Below are positions 9,921 to 19,511 of a stretch of DNA of 64,000 bases, piece by piece. The stretch lies in NCBI RefSeq assembly GCF_014645795.1, contig NZ_BMMK01000013.1:102867-166866 (forward strand). The letters are read 5' to 3'. A program made the translations under genes and the position numbers. This DNA comes from Longimycelium tulufanense (GTDB lineage: Bacteria > Actinomycetota > Actinomycetes > Mycobacteriales > Pseudonocardiaceae). Within the stretch, counting starts at the first letter, position 1. Each line of letters opens with the position of its first letter. The notes under the pieces were generated by a model. That model had not been told where the DNA came from, searched no databases, and saw nothing but the letters and a program-made list of their open reading frames with translations.

Positions 9921-11084
9921 TCACCGCTGCGAAGGCTGTTCGGCTGGACGCTCAAACCGCCCCACCGCCACTGTCATCGCAGCAAGCACCACCGCGAACA
10001 CCACCAGCCACGGCAGGCGGGCCAGCACCCACCCCCAGTCGTCGGGCGAGGTGTGCAGCCCGGGCACAGGTCCGAACGGCAACAGCAACGCGGTCACCAC
10101 GATCATCGCCGCCTGGTGCCACAAGAACACCGTCATGATGTTCCGGTTGAGCACCACAGTCGCCAGCCAGGCGCCGGGCCTCCGCAACAGCCGCGCGAGG
10201 TGGTTCCACAGCAACACCACCAAGCCCACCTGCACGGCCGTCAGTGCCGGCACGATCAGCGACGGCGGGTTCAGGTTCGACCGCCCCAGCCCCGTCACGC
10301 CGACCGCACTCGCCGGGTAGTTGAACAGCAGGATCAGCACCGCCATCCCCACGACACCGGCACCGATCAGCCACAGCGCGATCCGCGTTCCCGCCAGCCC
10401 GCCTCGCCCACGCGCGACACCAAGCTGGTACCCGACGAACCACCCACCCAGCACGCTCAACACGAACAGCTGGGGCCCCTCCCAACCCACGCCGAACCGG
10501 ACGAGGTCGGCAAACAACACCACGCCCAACGGCCCCAGCGCCGACCAGGCGCCAAACCGCCGGTCCAGGCCCACCGCCAGCGGCGTCAGCATCGTCAGCA
10601 CCGCGTACACGACCAGGAACCACAGCGGCGTGCCCAGTACCCAGACGATCGTGCCGACCCACGGGCTCAAGACGCCCAGCCACGCACTTCCCAACACCGA
10701 GAGCACGAGCAGCACCGGCACCCACACCACGGCCAGCACCAGCACCGGCCGGGCCAGCCGCCGTAGTCGTGCCGCCAACCACTCGCCGTACCAGGTCCCG
10801 CGCTCCTCGGCCGAGAGCACGCCGCGCGAGTTGACCCAGCCCCCGACGAAGAAGAACACGCCGAGCGTCTGAAGCACCCAGCTGATCGGCGCTCCCTCCG
10901 GCAGCGCGGCCAGCGGGGTGGAGATCCCGCCGTCCATGGCCACCGCCGTGACCAGCCAGTGGCCGACAACGATGCCCAGGATGGCCAGGGCACGGAGCCC
11001 GTCCACCACCCGTTCCCGGTCGGCGGGGGTGGCCGCGTCCACCCGCTCCGCGGCGGTCCGCCATTGCGTCCGGAGGGAAACCAT
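9921..11084 (-). CDS. Acyltransferase family 3 membrane protein
   Basis: A 387-residue integral membrane protein with about ten hydrophobic helices. The N-terminal RVVDGLRALAILGIVVGHWL carries the conserved Arg and His (R..AI..VV.GH) of acyltransferase family 3, which O-acylates sugars, lipids or cell-wall polymers at the cytoplasmic membrane. The ATG at 11084 overlaps by one base the stop (TGATG) of the upstream hydrolase gene, so the two form a coupled pair. A longer frame to 11312 is open but runs over the hydrolase gene and is rejected. Substrate unknown. Confidence 0.85.
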   Translation of the reverse strand: MVSLRTQWRTAAERVDAATPADRERVVDGLRALAILGIVVGHWLVTAVAMDGGISTPLAALPEGAPISWVLQTLGVFFFVGGWVNSRGVLSAEERGTWYGEWLAARLRRLARPVLVLAVVWVPVLLVLSVLGSAWLGVLSPWVGTIVWVLGTPLWFLVVYAVLTMLTPLAVGLDRRFGAWSALGPLGVVLFADLVRFGVGWEGPQLFVLSVLGGWFVGYQLGVARGRGGLAGTRIALWLIGAGVVGMAVLILLFNYPASAVGVTGLGRSNLNPPSLIVPALTAVQVGLVVLLWNHLARLLRRPGAWLATVVLNRNIMTVFLWHQAAMIVVTALLLPFGPVPGLHTSPDDWGWVLARLPWLVVFAVVLAAMTVAVGRFERPAEQPSQR

Positions 11085-12163
11085 CAGACCAACTCCCCGC
11101 TCACCAGCTCGGGCTCCCCCAGCCCGACCCGGGCCAGGTTCCGCAGGGCCTCGGTGCCCTCCGCGAAGTATCGGTCGTGTCCGTCGGCGCCGACAGTGCT
11201 GAACGAACGAGCCCCGAACGACGGGTCGTCGGGCTTCATCCCGAACCCCACCCCGAGCACCTGGACTCCCGGCACCCAACGCATCCAGTCCCCGTCGGCC
11301 CGCGCCGCCCACACCCGCGCCGAGGTGTGCAAACCGTCCCGGTTGGCGACACCCATGCCGGGGCTGCCGATCGCCACGATGTCGGTGACGTCCGACGGCA
11401 GGCGCGACGCCGCGTAACCGGCAACAACGGACCCGTAGCTATGACCGATTACGGTCACCCGGGCCTCGGGGTTCACGACCTCGATCCCCCGCATGAACCG
11501 GACGAACCGGTTCGCACCGTCCAGTGCGCGCTCACTCCGCACCATGCTCGGGCTGAACCCTTCGGGCGTGTCATATCCGAGCCAGGCGATGACCGCGACC
11601 GGCTGCCCGCCCGCCCGCGAGCCCCTCTCCCCGTCGATCATCTCCCGGTACAGGTGCCTTGCCTGCACCGCCGGCGCCCGGTCCCGAACCCCGCCGAGGC
11701 CCCTGTCGAAACGAGCCAGCGTGTTGTCCACGCCCGGCACGATCACGGCGACCCGCCGCGCCGTCGCCAGGTCGCCGAGGACCTCCACCACCTCGCCGTC
11801 CCCTCGCGGATCGAACGCGAGCACCTGCCGCCCCACACTCATCGCGCTCGTCGCCACCCCCAGATTGGCGGCGTATCGCAGATCGAGGGGCGCGCCGTCA
11901 AGGTTCCCCACCACCCGCGGGTGCCGGTCGACGAGCCCGGCGCGCTCGTCCGGCGAGAGGCCGGCGAAGAACGTCGCCACCTGGGACGGCGAGGTAGTGG
12001 CTGGATCCGGCAGGGGACGCCCGTGCACCGAGTCGGCCCGCCACGCCGCGATGCCTGCCGGCTCGTGCGCGACCGCCGCCTCCTGCGGCGGGGCCACCAG
12101 CATGAGCGCCATCGCGGCGCCCATGGCGGCAAGCATCCGTACCGGCTTGGTGATCCCACCCAT
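11084..12163 (-). CDS. Exported alpha/beta hydrolase, DUF1023 family
   Basis: A 359-residue protein with an N-terminal hydrophobic segment (MLAAMGAAMALMLVAPP) consistent with export or anchoring. The alpha/beta-hydrolase core shows VTVIGHSYGSVVAGYA with the Ser nucleophile in GHSYGS, followed by DIVAIGSPGMGV, the typical DUF1023 (PF06259) pattern; the His is probably in GADGHDRYF. The ATG at 12163 is chosen because GGGAGG lies 9 bases upstream. It is coupled to the acyltransferase gene. Substrate unknown; an esterase on cell-envelope material would fit. Confidence 0.85.
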   Translation of the reverse strand: MGGITKPVRMLAAMGAAMALMLVAPPQEAAVAHEPAGIAAWRADSVHGRPLPDPATTSPSQVATFFAGLSPDERAGLVDRHPRVVGNLDGAPLDLRYAANLGVATSAMSVGRQVLAFDPRGDGEVVEVLGDLATARRVAVIVPGVDNTLARFDRGLGGVRDRAPAVQARHLYREMIDGERGSRAGGQPVAVIAWLGYDTPEGFSPSMVRSERALDGANRFVRFMRGIEVVNPEARVTVIGHSYGSVVAGYAASRLPSDVTDIVAIGSPGMGVANRDGLHTSARVWAARADGDWMRWVPGVQVLGVGFGMKPDDPSFGARSFSTVGADGHDRYFAEGTEALRNLARVGLGEPELVSGELV

Positions 12164-12303
12164 TCCCGGCGCCTCCCTGCTCAAACCCGGTCCCATCCGG
12201 GCAGCGGTGACGCTAGGTATTCAATTGGGTGGAATTCGTCACTCTGCGGCGCTTCTCGCTACCCCCGTGGGGGTATGCGGCGACGGGACGTCGGTCCCAG
12301 GTA

Positions 12304-12966
12304 TCACTCGCCGGGCACGACCAGGCCGCTCTCGTACGCGAGGACCACGGCCTGGGTACGGTCGCGCAGGTTGAGCTTGCCGAGGATGCGACCCACGTGG
12401 GTCTTCACCGTCTGCTCGGCGATCACCAGGGTCTCGGCGATCTCGGCGTTGGACAGCCCACGGGCGACGAGTCGGAGCACGTCGACCTCGCGTGAGGTCA
12501 GCTCGCGCAACCGCGTGTCGTCCATCGTGCTCCTGCGCTGCTTGGCGAAATCCCCGATAAGACGCCGCGTGACCGACGGCGCGAGCAGGGCATCGCCGGC
12601 AGCCACCACACGAACCGCATTGATGAGGTCGGCCATGGGCGCGTCCTTGAGCAGGAAGCCGCTCGCGCCGGCGCGCAACGCGTCGTAGACGTAGTCGTCC
12701 AGGTCGAAGGTGGTCAGCATGACCACCCTGGGCCGGTGCACACCGGGTGGCACGTCGAGCAGCCGCCGAGTGGCTTCGAGGCCGTCCATCTCCGGCATCC
12801 GCACGTCCATCAGCACGATGTCCGGCCGTGCCTCGCGAACCGCGGTGAGCGCTTCCAGGCCGTTCCCGGCATCGCCGACGACCTGGATGTCCGGCTGGGC
12901 GTGCAACGCCGCGCGGAAACCCTCCCGGACCATCATCTGGTCGTCGACGATCAGAACGGAGATCAT
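12304..12966 (-). CDS. LuxR/NarL-family response regulator
   Basis: A 220-residue transcription factor with an N-terminal receiver domain (phosphoacceptor Asp54 in VLMDVRMPEMDG, acidic pocket VDDQ at residues 7-10) and a C-terminal LuxR-type HTH (LTSREVDVLRLVARGLSNAEIAETLVIAEQTVKTH, given here in two halves: residues about 149-167 and 168-184). The start ATG overlaps the histidine-kinase stop (ATGA), so kinase and regulator are made together. Targets are unknown; the neighbouring esterase or hydrolase pair are candidates. Confidence 0.93.
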   Translation of the reverse strand: MISVLIVDDQMMVREGFRAALHAQPDIQVVGDAGNGLEALTAVREARPDIVLMDVRMPEMDGLEATRRLLDVPPGVHRPRVVMLTTFDLDDYVYDALRAGASGFLLKDAPMADLINAVRVVAAGDALLAPSVTRRLIGDFAKQRRSTMDDTRLRELTSREVDVLRLVARGLSNAEIAETLVIAEQTVKTHVGRILGKLNLRDRTQAVVLAYESGLVVPGE

Positions 12967-14252
12967 GCGGAACCCTTCAACGGAAGCGTGACGGCCAGCA
13001 GGAAACCACCCTCGGGTGTCGGGCCGACCGTGATGTCCCCGCCCAGCACCCCGACCCGTTCCCGCACGTTGACGAGGCCGTGCCGCACGCGTTCGCTCTC
13101 GGGCTCGGCTGCCGGGGCGGTTCCGGTTGACGGACCGTTGCGCACCTCGATCCGGAGCTGGTCCGGTTCGTAGCCGAGCTCGACGTGCGCATCGGCGCCC
13201 GGCGCGTGCCGGGCGACGTTGCTCAACGCCTCCTGCACGATCCGATAGGCAGAGAGGTCCACGCTTGCGGGCAACGGCATCGCTTCACCGGTCACCGACT
13301 TGGTCACCTCGACACCCGTGGCGCGCAGGCGATCGACCGCGGCGTCGATCTGGTCGACACCGGGCTGTGGCGTGTGTTGCGCCGACTCGTCGGCCCCACG
13401 CAGTACGCCGAGCAGGCGACGCATCTCGTTGAGCGCGTCCCTGGCTCCTGCCGCGATCGTGCCGAACTCGGTCCGTGCGGATTCGGGTAGGTCCGGTAGC
13501 CGGTACTGTGCGGTGTCGGCCTGCACGGCCAGCAAGGACATGTGGTGCGCCACGACATCGTGCAGCTCGCGGGCGATCCTGCTGCGTTCCTGGAGCACCG
13601 CGTGTGCGGCCTCCTCAGCCCTGCGACGTTCCTCCTGTTCCTGCTTCTCCCGCTCGGCCTGCCGGCGTCGACGCACGCTGTCCCCGAGCAGCATGAGGAC
13701 AGCCGCGATTGCGCCCGCCTGCAGGACGTCGGCGGTCGTCGCCGCGGCAAGTGCGAACGCACCAACGGTCAGCAACCACGCCCAGACCCAGACGGCGAAC
13801 TCGGTTCGAAGCGCCACCAGGTACAGCACGACCAGGGCGCTGACGAGCATGAACGGCGACCATGGCCCGGTGACGCCCCAGCTCACCGGCAGCAGGGGTG
13901 TGACCACCAGCAGGATGAGCAGGACGCGCCAGGCAAGGAGGGGGAACCACCAGGTGAACGCGATCGGCACGGCGCTGAGCACGGCCAGGGTCAGGCGCAG
14001 GGAGACGGGCTCCACATAGCTGGTGAAGAAGGTGCCGACACCCACGAAGTACCCGGCGGCAACGCTGAGGATGACCGCGAGGACCCGAACCCACCAACTC
14101 CGTGACCTCGGCCCCGCGGATGACCCCGTGAGGACGGCACCCAGCAGGCCCCGGGGAAGCTCCCGGACAGCCCACCGTCCCCACGACCGCCAGCGCTCCT
14201 CCACACCGGGAGCGTATGTGACCAGCGCTGATTCGGCTTTGAGCGGGGCCAC
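12963..14252 (-). CDS. Sensor histidine kinase, NarL-type (HisKA_3)
   Basis: A 429-residue membrane kinase paired with the response regulator. Four to six hydrophobic helices span residues about 55-190, then a basic coiled region, then the dimerisation motif RELHDVVAHHMSLL with phospho-His231, and the ATPase domain with an N-box (ALSNVARHA) and G-box (GLVNVRERVGVLGGDITV). No sizeable periplasmic sensor domain is visible, so it probably senses a membrane or intracellular signal. The start is uncertain: GTG 14252 gives the longest frame and GTG 14204 is also possible; neither has a good ribosome site. Confidence 0.9.
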   Translation of the reverse strand: MAPLKAESALVTYAPGVEERWRSWGRWAVRELPRGLLGAVLTGSSAGPRSRSWWVRVLAVILSVAAGYFVGVGTFFTSYVEPVSLRLTLAVLSAVPIAFTWWFPLLAWRVLLILLVVTPLLPVSWGVTGPWSPFMLVSALVVLYLVALRTEFAVWVWAWLLTVGAFALAAATTADVLQAGAIAAVLMLLGDSVRRRRQAEREKQEQEERRRAEEAAHAVLQERSRIARELHDVVAHHMSLLAVQADTAQYRLPDLPESARTEFGTIAAGARDALNEMRRLLGVLRGADESAQHTPQPGVDQIDAAVDRLRATGVEVTKSVTGEAMPLPASVDLSAYRIVQEALSNVARHAPGADAHVELGYEPDQLRIEVRNGPSTGTAPAAEPESERVRHGLVNVRERVGVLGGDITVGPTPEGGFLLAVTLPLKGSA

Positions 14253-14264
14253 CCCGCAACGGCG

Positions 14265-14302
14265 GCGGTGCCCCGGGGGTGGAGAGACACCCGGGGCACC
14301 GC
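14265..14302 (-). terminator. Rho-independent-like terminator after the esterase
   Basis: GCGGTGCCCCGGG and CCCGGGGCACCGC form a perfect 13-bp stem around a short loop, about 29 bp downstream of the esterase stop. No T-run, as is usual in high-GC actinobacteria. Confidence 0.65.
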
Positions 14303-14330
14303 AACAGCGTTCACAACCGGTGAACCAGTG

Positions 14331-15365
14331 TCAGTCCCGAATCGCTTTCAGAAGCATCGGAAGCGAGTCGTGCAGTTCCCGCTCCCAGTAGGGCCAGTCG
14401 TGGGTCCCTGGCTGGTTGAGCGACGTTGTCACGTTGCCGCCCAGCTCTTTCAGCCGCTCCGCGACCGCCGCCGACTGCGCGTGGATCAACTGCTCGGCGC
14501 CGTCGAACTGCTTGTCCGGCTTGTCCAGTGGGCCGGGCTGTCCGTTGCCCGCCGAGACGTAGACCGGCATTTGGCTCAGGGCCGGGGCCAGGTCGTACGG
14601 GTTGTGCGCGGCCCAGATCTCGCGTTGCTCGACGGGGTCGCCCCACAGGCCGTTCGGGTCGTCGCTGGCGGCCTTCAGGATCGCCTGGACGAACTCCGAC
14701 CCGCTCCGGTACGGCGTGAAGTCGCCCTCGGGCATGAGGGTGTGCACCAGCCCGCTGTAGGAGGCGGCCGCACGGAACAGGTCGGGGTGTCGGCCCGCGT
14801 AGCTCAACGCGCCGAACCCGCCCATCGACAGCCCGGCGATCGCCTGCCGGTCGCGGTCTACCCCGTATTCCTGCAGCAGAAGGGGGAGGAGCTCGGTGAA
14901 GTGGTAGCTCTCCCAGCGCTGTCGCGCTCCGGTCACCGCTTGGTCCGAGTCGGCCAACCAGTCGCTGTAGTGACCGTCGACCCCGCCATCCGGCATCACG
15001 ACGAGCACGTTGCGCAGCTCCGGAATTTCCTCCACGTCGGTGAAGGCCGGCCACGCTCCGTACCGGTTCTCCCACCCGCAGCATCCGTGAAGCAGCCACA
15101 GGGTGGGCCACTGCTTTCCGGTGCCCTTCGTCCAGCCGTCCGGAAGGAGCAGTTGCGTTGTCATTTCCTTGCGGACTGCTGGCGACCAGACCGTCACCAG
15201 CAGTGTCCGGTCGTCCACCCGCTGTTCGGAGACGACCCGGGCCTGCTCGGCCGAAACCGCCGGCGGTGCGGGCGGCGCGGCCACGGCCGGTGTCGCGCCC
15301 AGCGGCACAAGTAGCGCTACGACCAGCGCAAACAGCCCCATGAGGGGTCTGCCTCGCGTGTGCAT
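14331..15365 (-). CDS. Secreted esterase, antigen-85/esterase D type
   Basis: A 344-residue alpha/beta-hydrolase with a clear signal peptide (LFALVVALLVPLGATPAVAA, cut near residue 30). The nucleophile is Ser180 in AGLSMGGFGAL and the catalytic His is in PGTHDWPYW near residue 327, with WLLHGCCGWENRYGAW forming the oxyanion-side loop. It belongs to the esterase family that includes mycolyltransferases of the antigen 85 complex; in organisms lacking mycolates such proteins act as general esterases. The gene is monocistronic with its own terminator. Activity on mycolates cannot be deduced here. Confidence 0.88.
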   Translation of the reverse strand: MHTRGRPLMGLFALVVALLVPLGATPAVAAPPAPPAVSAEQARVVSEQRVDDRTLLVTVWSPAVRKEMTTQLLLPDGWTKGTGKQWPTLWLLHGCCGWENRYGAWPAFTDVEEIPELRNVLVVMPDGGVDGHYSDWLADSDQAVTGARQRWESYHFTELLPLLLQEYGVDRDRQAIAGLSMGGFGALSYAGRHPDLFRAAASYSGLVHTLMPEGDFTPYRSGSEFVQAILKAASDDPNGLWGDPVEQREIWAAHNPYDLAPALSQMPVYVSAGNGQPGPLDKPDKQFDGAEQLIHAQSAAVAERLKELGGNVTTSLNQPGTHDWPYWERELHDSLPMLLKAIRD

Positions 15366-15620
15366 CCGTGCTCCTGGTCTGATTGATGGACTTGGTCAAC
15401 GGCCCACGGTCCCTGGACCGGTTAACTCGAACGGGTGGTCCTGGCCACATGTGGCAGGGCTCACGGAGGCGGGTGATTTCGTGCCAGGATGGCGAGTGAG
15501 CGATCCGTCAGCGCCGACGGCCCGTCGCCCGCGCCAGACCGGTGCGCGGCGGCGACCGGTGGCGCAGTCGCGTCGGTGGCCACAAGCGACCGGGGCGGCC
15601 GAGAGGACGAGGAGACATGC
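15366..15620. other. Divergent intergenic region
   Basis: Region between the divergent esterase and E1alpha genes. It must carry both promoters; none stands out by eye. Confidence 0.4.
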
Positions 15621-16859
15621 ATGTCGTCGCCGGAGCAATGGACCCGACCGGTGGGTCGGACGGCTGAACGGTCGCCGACCGGCGCTGCAGGAACCACTGC
15701 GGCAACCGCAGGAACGCCCACGAGGGAGCAGGTGATCGCCGGCTTGCGTGCGACCACGGAGGGTGGCGCCGACCTGGTCCAGCTGTTGAGCCCGGAGGGC
15801 GAGCGGGTGTCGCACCCCGCCTTCGACATCGAGGTCACGCCCGAGGAACTGCGTGGGCTGTACCGCGACATGGTGCTGGTGCGCCGCGCGGACCGCGAGG
15901 GCAACGCCCTGCAACGCCAGGGCCAGCTGGGTATCTGGGTGCCGCTGCTGGGCCAGGAGGCCGCGCAGATCGGCGCCGGCCGCGCGATGCGCCCCAACGA
16001 CATGGCGTTCCCCAGCTACCGCGAGCACGGCGTCGCGTGGTGCAAGGGTATCCAGCCCACCGACATCCTGGGCATCTTCCGCGGCACCGACCACGGTAGC
16101 TGGGACCCGATCGCCACGCGGTTCCACCTCTACACCATCGTCATCGGCAACCAGTGCCTGAACGCCGCCGGCTACGCCATGGGTCAGCGGTTCGAGGGAA
16201 AGGTGGGCGACGACGACGGCGAGGCCACCATCGTGTTCTTCGGCGACGGCGCCACCAGCCAGGGCGACGTGCACGAGGGCATGGTCTGGTCGGCCGTCTA
16301 CGACGCGCCGCTGGTCTTCTACTGCCAGAACAACCAGTGGGCCATCTCCGAACCGGTGGAGCGGCAGACCCGGGTTCCGCTGTACGAGCGGGCCCGCGGC
16401 TACGGCTTCCCCGGCATCCGGGTGGACGGCAACGACGTGCTGGCCTGCCTGGCGGTGACGCGTTGGGCGATGGACGAGTGCCGGCACGGCAACGGCCCGG
16501 TGCTGATCGAGGCGTTCACCTACCGGATGGACGCCCACACCACCTCCGACGACCCGACCCGCTACCGGCTCTCCGACGAGCTGGAGGCGTGGAAGCTGAA
16601 GGACCCGATCGAGCGGGTCCGCGTGCACCTGGTCAAGCAGCAGTGGGCCGACCAGGAGTTCTTCGACCAGGTGCAGGCCGAGGCCGACGAGCTCGCCGCG
16701 CACCTGCGCGAGTTCTGCGTGAACATGCCCGACCCGCACCCGGAGCGGATCTTCTCGCGGGTCTACGCCGAGGAGAGCCCGGTGGTCCGGCGCGAGCGCG
16801 ACGAGTTCCTGGACTACCTCTCCGGGTTCGCCGACGCCCACGCGGGAGGTGAGCGGTGA
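15621..16859 (+). CDS. 2-oxoacid dehydrogenase E1 component, alpha subunit
   Basis: A 412-residue thiamine-diphosphate enzyme subunit that decarboxylates a 2-oxoacid (branched-chain 2-oxoacid or pyruvate). The ThDP-binding motif is GDGATSQGDVHEG running to YCQNNQW (GDG...NN), and the typical SYREHGVAW and RMDAHTTSDD blocks are present. ATG 15621 is chosen for GAGGAG six bases upstream; an upstream in-frame ATG at 15489 lacks a ribosome site. It is the first gene of an E1alpha-E1beta-E2 operon and its TGA overlaps the E1beta start. Separate alpha and beta subunits favour the branched-chain type complex. The first 40 residues are Ala/Thr-rich and probably disordered. Confidence 0.93.
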   Translation: MSSPEQWTRPVGRTAERSPTGAAGTTAATAGTPTREQVIAGLRATTEGGADLVQLLSPEGERVSHPAFDIEVTPEELRGLYRDMVLVRRADREGNALQRQGQLGIWVPLLGQEAAQIGAGRAMRPNDMAFPSYREHGVAWCKGIQPTDILGIFRGTDHGSWDPIATRFHLYTIVIGNQCLNAAGYAMGQRFEGKVGDDDGEATIVFFGDGATSQGDVHEGMVWSAVYDAPLVFYCQNNQWAISEPVERQTRVPLYERARGYGFPGIRVDGNDVLACLAVTRWAMDECRHGNGPVLIEAFTYRMDAHTTSDDPTRYRLSDELEAWKLKDPIERVRVHLVKQQWADQEFFDQVQAEADELAAHLREFCVNMPDPHPERIFSRVYAEESPVVRRERDEFLDYLSGFADAHAGGER

Positions 16860-17881
16860 TGGCCGCGCCGACGATGGAGAAGCCCAGGACCAACGAGGGC
16901 GCCAAGGTGCAGACCGTGACCATGGCCAAGGCCCTGAACATGGGCCTGCGGGCCGCGATGGAGGCCGACCCCAAGGTCCTCGTGCTGGGTGAGGACGTGG
17001 GCAAGCTCGGCGGTGTCTTCCGGGTGACCGACGGCCTGCAGAAGGACTTCGGTGAGCAGCGGGTGCTGGACACCCCGCTGGCCGAGTCCGGGATCATCGG
17101 CACCGCGATCGGCCTGGCGATCCGGGGCTTCCGGCCCGTCTGCGAGATCCAGTTCGACGGGTTCGTCTTCCCCGGCTTCGACCAGATCGTCAGCCAGCTC
17201 GCCAAGCTGCACTTCCGCAGCCAGGGCAAGGTGAAGATGCCCGTGGTGGTGCGAATCCCGTTCGGTGGCGGGATCGGGGCCGTCGAGCACCACTCGGAGT
17301 CGCCGGAGTCCTACTTCGCGCACACCGCCGGACTGAAGGTCGTCGCCTGTTCCAACCCGATCGACGCCTACTGGATGATGCAGCAGGCGATCGCCAGCGA
17401 CGACCCGGTGATCTTCTTCGAACCCAAGCGCCGCTACTGGGAGAAGGCACAGCTCGACCCGGGCATCACCCCCGACCCGCTGTTCTCCTCGCGGGTGCTG
17501 CGACAGGGCGGCTCGGCTACCGTTGCCTGCTATGGCCCGTCGGTGAAGACCTGCCTGGACGCCGCGACCGCGGCCGAGGAGGACGGCATCGACCTGGAGG
17601 TCATCGACCTGCGCACGCTGTCGCCGCTCGACCTTGGACCGGTGTTCGACTCGGTGCGTCGTACCGGGCGGCTGGTGCTGGTCAGCGAGGCGCCGAGCGA
17701 GTCGTCGGTGACGGCCGAGGTGGCCACCCGGGTGCAGCAGGAGTGCTTCTACTCGCTGGAGGCCCCGGTGCTGCGGGTGACCGGCTTCGACACGCCGTAC
17801 CCGCCGTCCAAGCTGGAGGAGGACTTCCTGCCGGACCTGGACCGGGTGCTGCACGCCGTCGACCGTTCGCTGGCCTACTGA
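16859..17881 (+). CDS. 2-oxoacid dehydrogenase E1 component, beta subunit
   Basis: A 340-residue transketolase-like beta subunit that completes the E1 heterotetramer. Conserved blocks include VLVLGEDVGKLGGVFRVTDG, DTPLAESGIIGTAIG and a C-terminal transketolase domain (SEAPSESSVTAEVATRVQQE). ATG 16859 shares its first base with the stop of the alpha subunit; GTG 16856 is an alternative one codon earlier. It lies 15 bp upstream of the E2 gene. Substrate class as for the alpha subunit. Confidence 0.93.
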   Translation: MAAPTMEKPRTNEGAKVQTVTMAKALNMGLRAAMEADPKVLVLGEDVGKLGGVFRVTDGLQKDFGEQRVLDTPLAESGIIGTAIGLAIRGFRPVCEIQFDGFVFPGFDQIVSQLAKLHFRSQGKVKMPVVVRIPFGGGIGAVEHHSESPESYFAHTAGLKVVACSNPIDAYWMMQQAIASDDPVIFFEPKRRYWEKAQLDPGITPDPLFSSRVLRQGGSATVACYGPSVKTCLDAATAAEEDGIDLEVIDLRTLSPLDLGPVFDSVRRTGRLVLVSEAPSESSVTAEVATRVQQECFYSLEAPVLRVTGFDTPYPPSKLEEDFLPDLDRVLHAVDRSLAY

Positions 17882-17896
17882 GGGAGTTCGGGGCAG

Positions 17897-19396
17897 ATGC
17901 CGCAGGTGAAGCACTTTCCCCTGCCCGACGTGGGTGAGGGGCTGACCGAGGCGGAGATCCTCAACTGGCACGTCCGGCCCGGGGACGACGTCGAGGTCAA
18001 CCAGATCATCGTGGAGATCGAGACCGCCAAGGCCGCGGTCGAGCTGCCGTGTCCTTATCGGGGCCGGGTGGTGGAGCTGCTGGCCGAGGTCGGGCAGGCG
18101 GTGGAGGTCGGGAACCCGATCATCGCCATCGACCTCGACCCGAGCGGGACTTCCGCGGATTCCGCCGCGGAACCGGGCGCGCCGGCATCGCGGGAGGACG
18201 CCGGCGGGTGTGCCTCGGGGCAGGTCGCGGCCAATGCCGCCCGGACCGCCAACGGGGCCCCGGCGCCGGCCAGGGCCGAGGGCGGGAAGATCGGTGAGGA
18301 AGGGGCGGACGGCCGGATCGCGACGCTCGTGGGTTATGGGCCGCGCTCGACGACGGCGAAGCGCCGGCCGCGCAAGGGCACCGCGGTGCCCTCGCAGGGT
18401 GGTGTGCCGGAGTCGGAGCGGCCTACGGCGCGGGTCGCCGAGCCGACGGTGCCGGAACGGCCCGCGGCGGCGCGGCCGGAGGTGACCGCTCCGGATGAGC
18501 CGGCGGCGCTCGTTCCACTGGCGAAGCCGCCGGTGCGCAAGCTCGCCAAGGACCTCGGTGTGGACCTGCGCACGGTGGCGGGTTCCGGGCCGGAGGGCCT
18601 GATCACGCGGGAGGACGTGGAACGCGCGGCGGCGCCCGGTGCACCGTCCACTGTGGAGGTTGTGCCGCGGGTCGAGGCGCCGGCCTACGACCCGGCCACC
18701 CGGGAGCGGCGGGTGCCGATCCGGGGTGTGCGGCGGGCGACCGCCGCGGCGATGGTGGAGAGCGCGTTCACCGCGCCGCACGTCACCGAGTTCCTGACGG
18801 TCGACGTCACGCCGATGATGCAGTTGCGGGAGCGGCTCGGGACGCACCCGGAGTTCCGTGGCGTGAAGGTGACGCCGTTGGCCTTCGCCGCCAAGGCGGT
18901 GTGCCTGGCGGCCCGGCGGACGCCGGACGTGAACGCCACCTGGGACGAGCAGGACGGCGAGATCGTCTACAAGGAGTACGTGCACCTCGGGATCGCCGCG
19001 GCCACGCCGCGTGGGCTGGTCGTGCCCAAGGTGCGCGACGCCGACCGGATGTCGTTGCGTGAGCTGGCGGTGGCGCTGGAGGAGCTGACCACGACCGCAA
19101 GGGAGGGCAGGACCGCGCCGGCCGACATGCTCAACGGCACGATCACCATCACCAACGTCGGTGTGTTCGGTGTGGACACCGGCACGCCGATCCTCAACCC
19201 GGGCGAGTCCGCGATCCTGGCGCTCGGCGCGATCCGCGACATGCCGTGGGTGGTCAACGGAAAGGTCGTGCCGCGCAAGGTCTGCCAGCTCTCGCTGAGC
19301 TTCGACCACCGGGTGGTCGACGGACAGCAGGGCTCGCAGTTCCTCGCCGACGTCGGTGCGCTGCTCTCCGACCCGGCCATGGCCATGACCTTCTAA
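17897..19396 (+). CDS. 2-oxoacid dehydrogenase E2 acyltransferase
   Basis: A 499-residue dihydrolipoamide acyltransferase. Domains in order: one lipoyl domain with the lipoylated Lys45 in IETAKAAVE; a long Ala/Pro/Glu linker; a peripheral-subunit-binding domain (VRKLAKDLGVDLRTVAGSG); and the catalytic domain ending with SFDHRVVDGQQGSQFL, whose His and Asp are the active-site residues. A single lipoyl domain is typical of branched-chain E2. No E3 (lipoamide dehydrogenase) gene is in this operon, so E3 must be shared. A hairpin terminator follows 12 bp after the stop. Confidence 0.94.
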   Translation: MPQVKHFPLPDVGEGLTEAEILNWHVRPGDDVEVNQIIVEIETAKAAVELPCPYRGRVVELLAEVGQAVEVGNPIIAIDLDPSGTSADSAAEPGAPASREDAGGCASGQVAANAARTANGAPAPARAEGGKIGEEGADGRIATLVGYGPRSTTAKRRPRKGTAVPSQGGVPESERPTARVAEPTVPERPAAARPEVTAPDEPAALVPLAKPPVRKLAKDLGVDLRTVAGSGPEGLITREDVERAAAPGAPSTVEVVPRVEAPAYDPATRERRVPIRGVRRATAAAMVESAFTAPHVTEFLTVDVTPMMQLRERLGTHPEFRGVKVTPLAFAAKAVCLAARRTPDVNATWDEQDGEIVYKEYVHLGIAAATPRGLVVPKVRDADRMSLRELAVALEELTTTAREGRTAPADMLNGTITITNVGVFGVDTGTPILNPGESAILALGAIRDMPWVVNGKVVPRKVCQLSLSFDHRVVDGQQGSQFLADVGALLSDPAMAMTF

Positions 19397-19408
19397 GCTG
19401 ACTGTTGT

Positions 19409-19444
19409 GGTGTTGCCCCGGGGCCACGGCTTCGGGGCAACACC
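19409..19444 (+). terminator. Terminator of the 2-oxoacid dehydrogenase operon
   Basis: GGTGTTGCCCCG and CGGGGCAACACC form a perfect 12-bp stem with a 12-base loop, starting 12 bp after the E2 stop. Confidence 0.75.
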
Positions 19445-19511
19445 GTGGCAGGCGCTTCGCGGCGTTGCCACCCCCGGCGACTCCGTGCTGTTTTGGCGTC
19501 TCTGCACCTAA

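Noticed and set aside
16814..19507. Open frame of 897 codons on the minus strand
   Set aside because: Antisense to the E1/E2 genes; His/Arg/Gly-rich translation with no recognisable domain.
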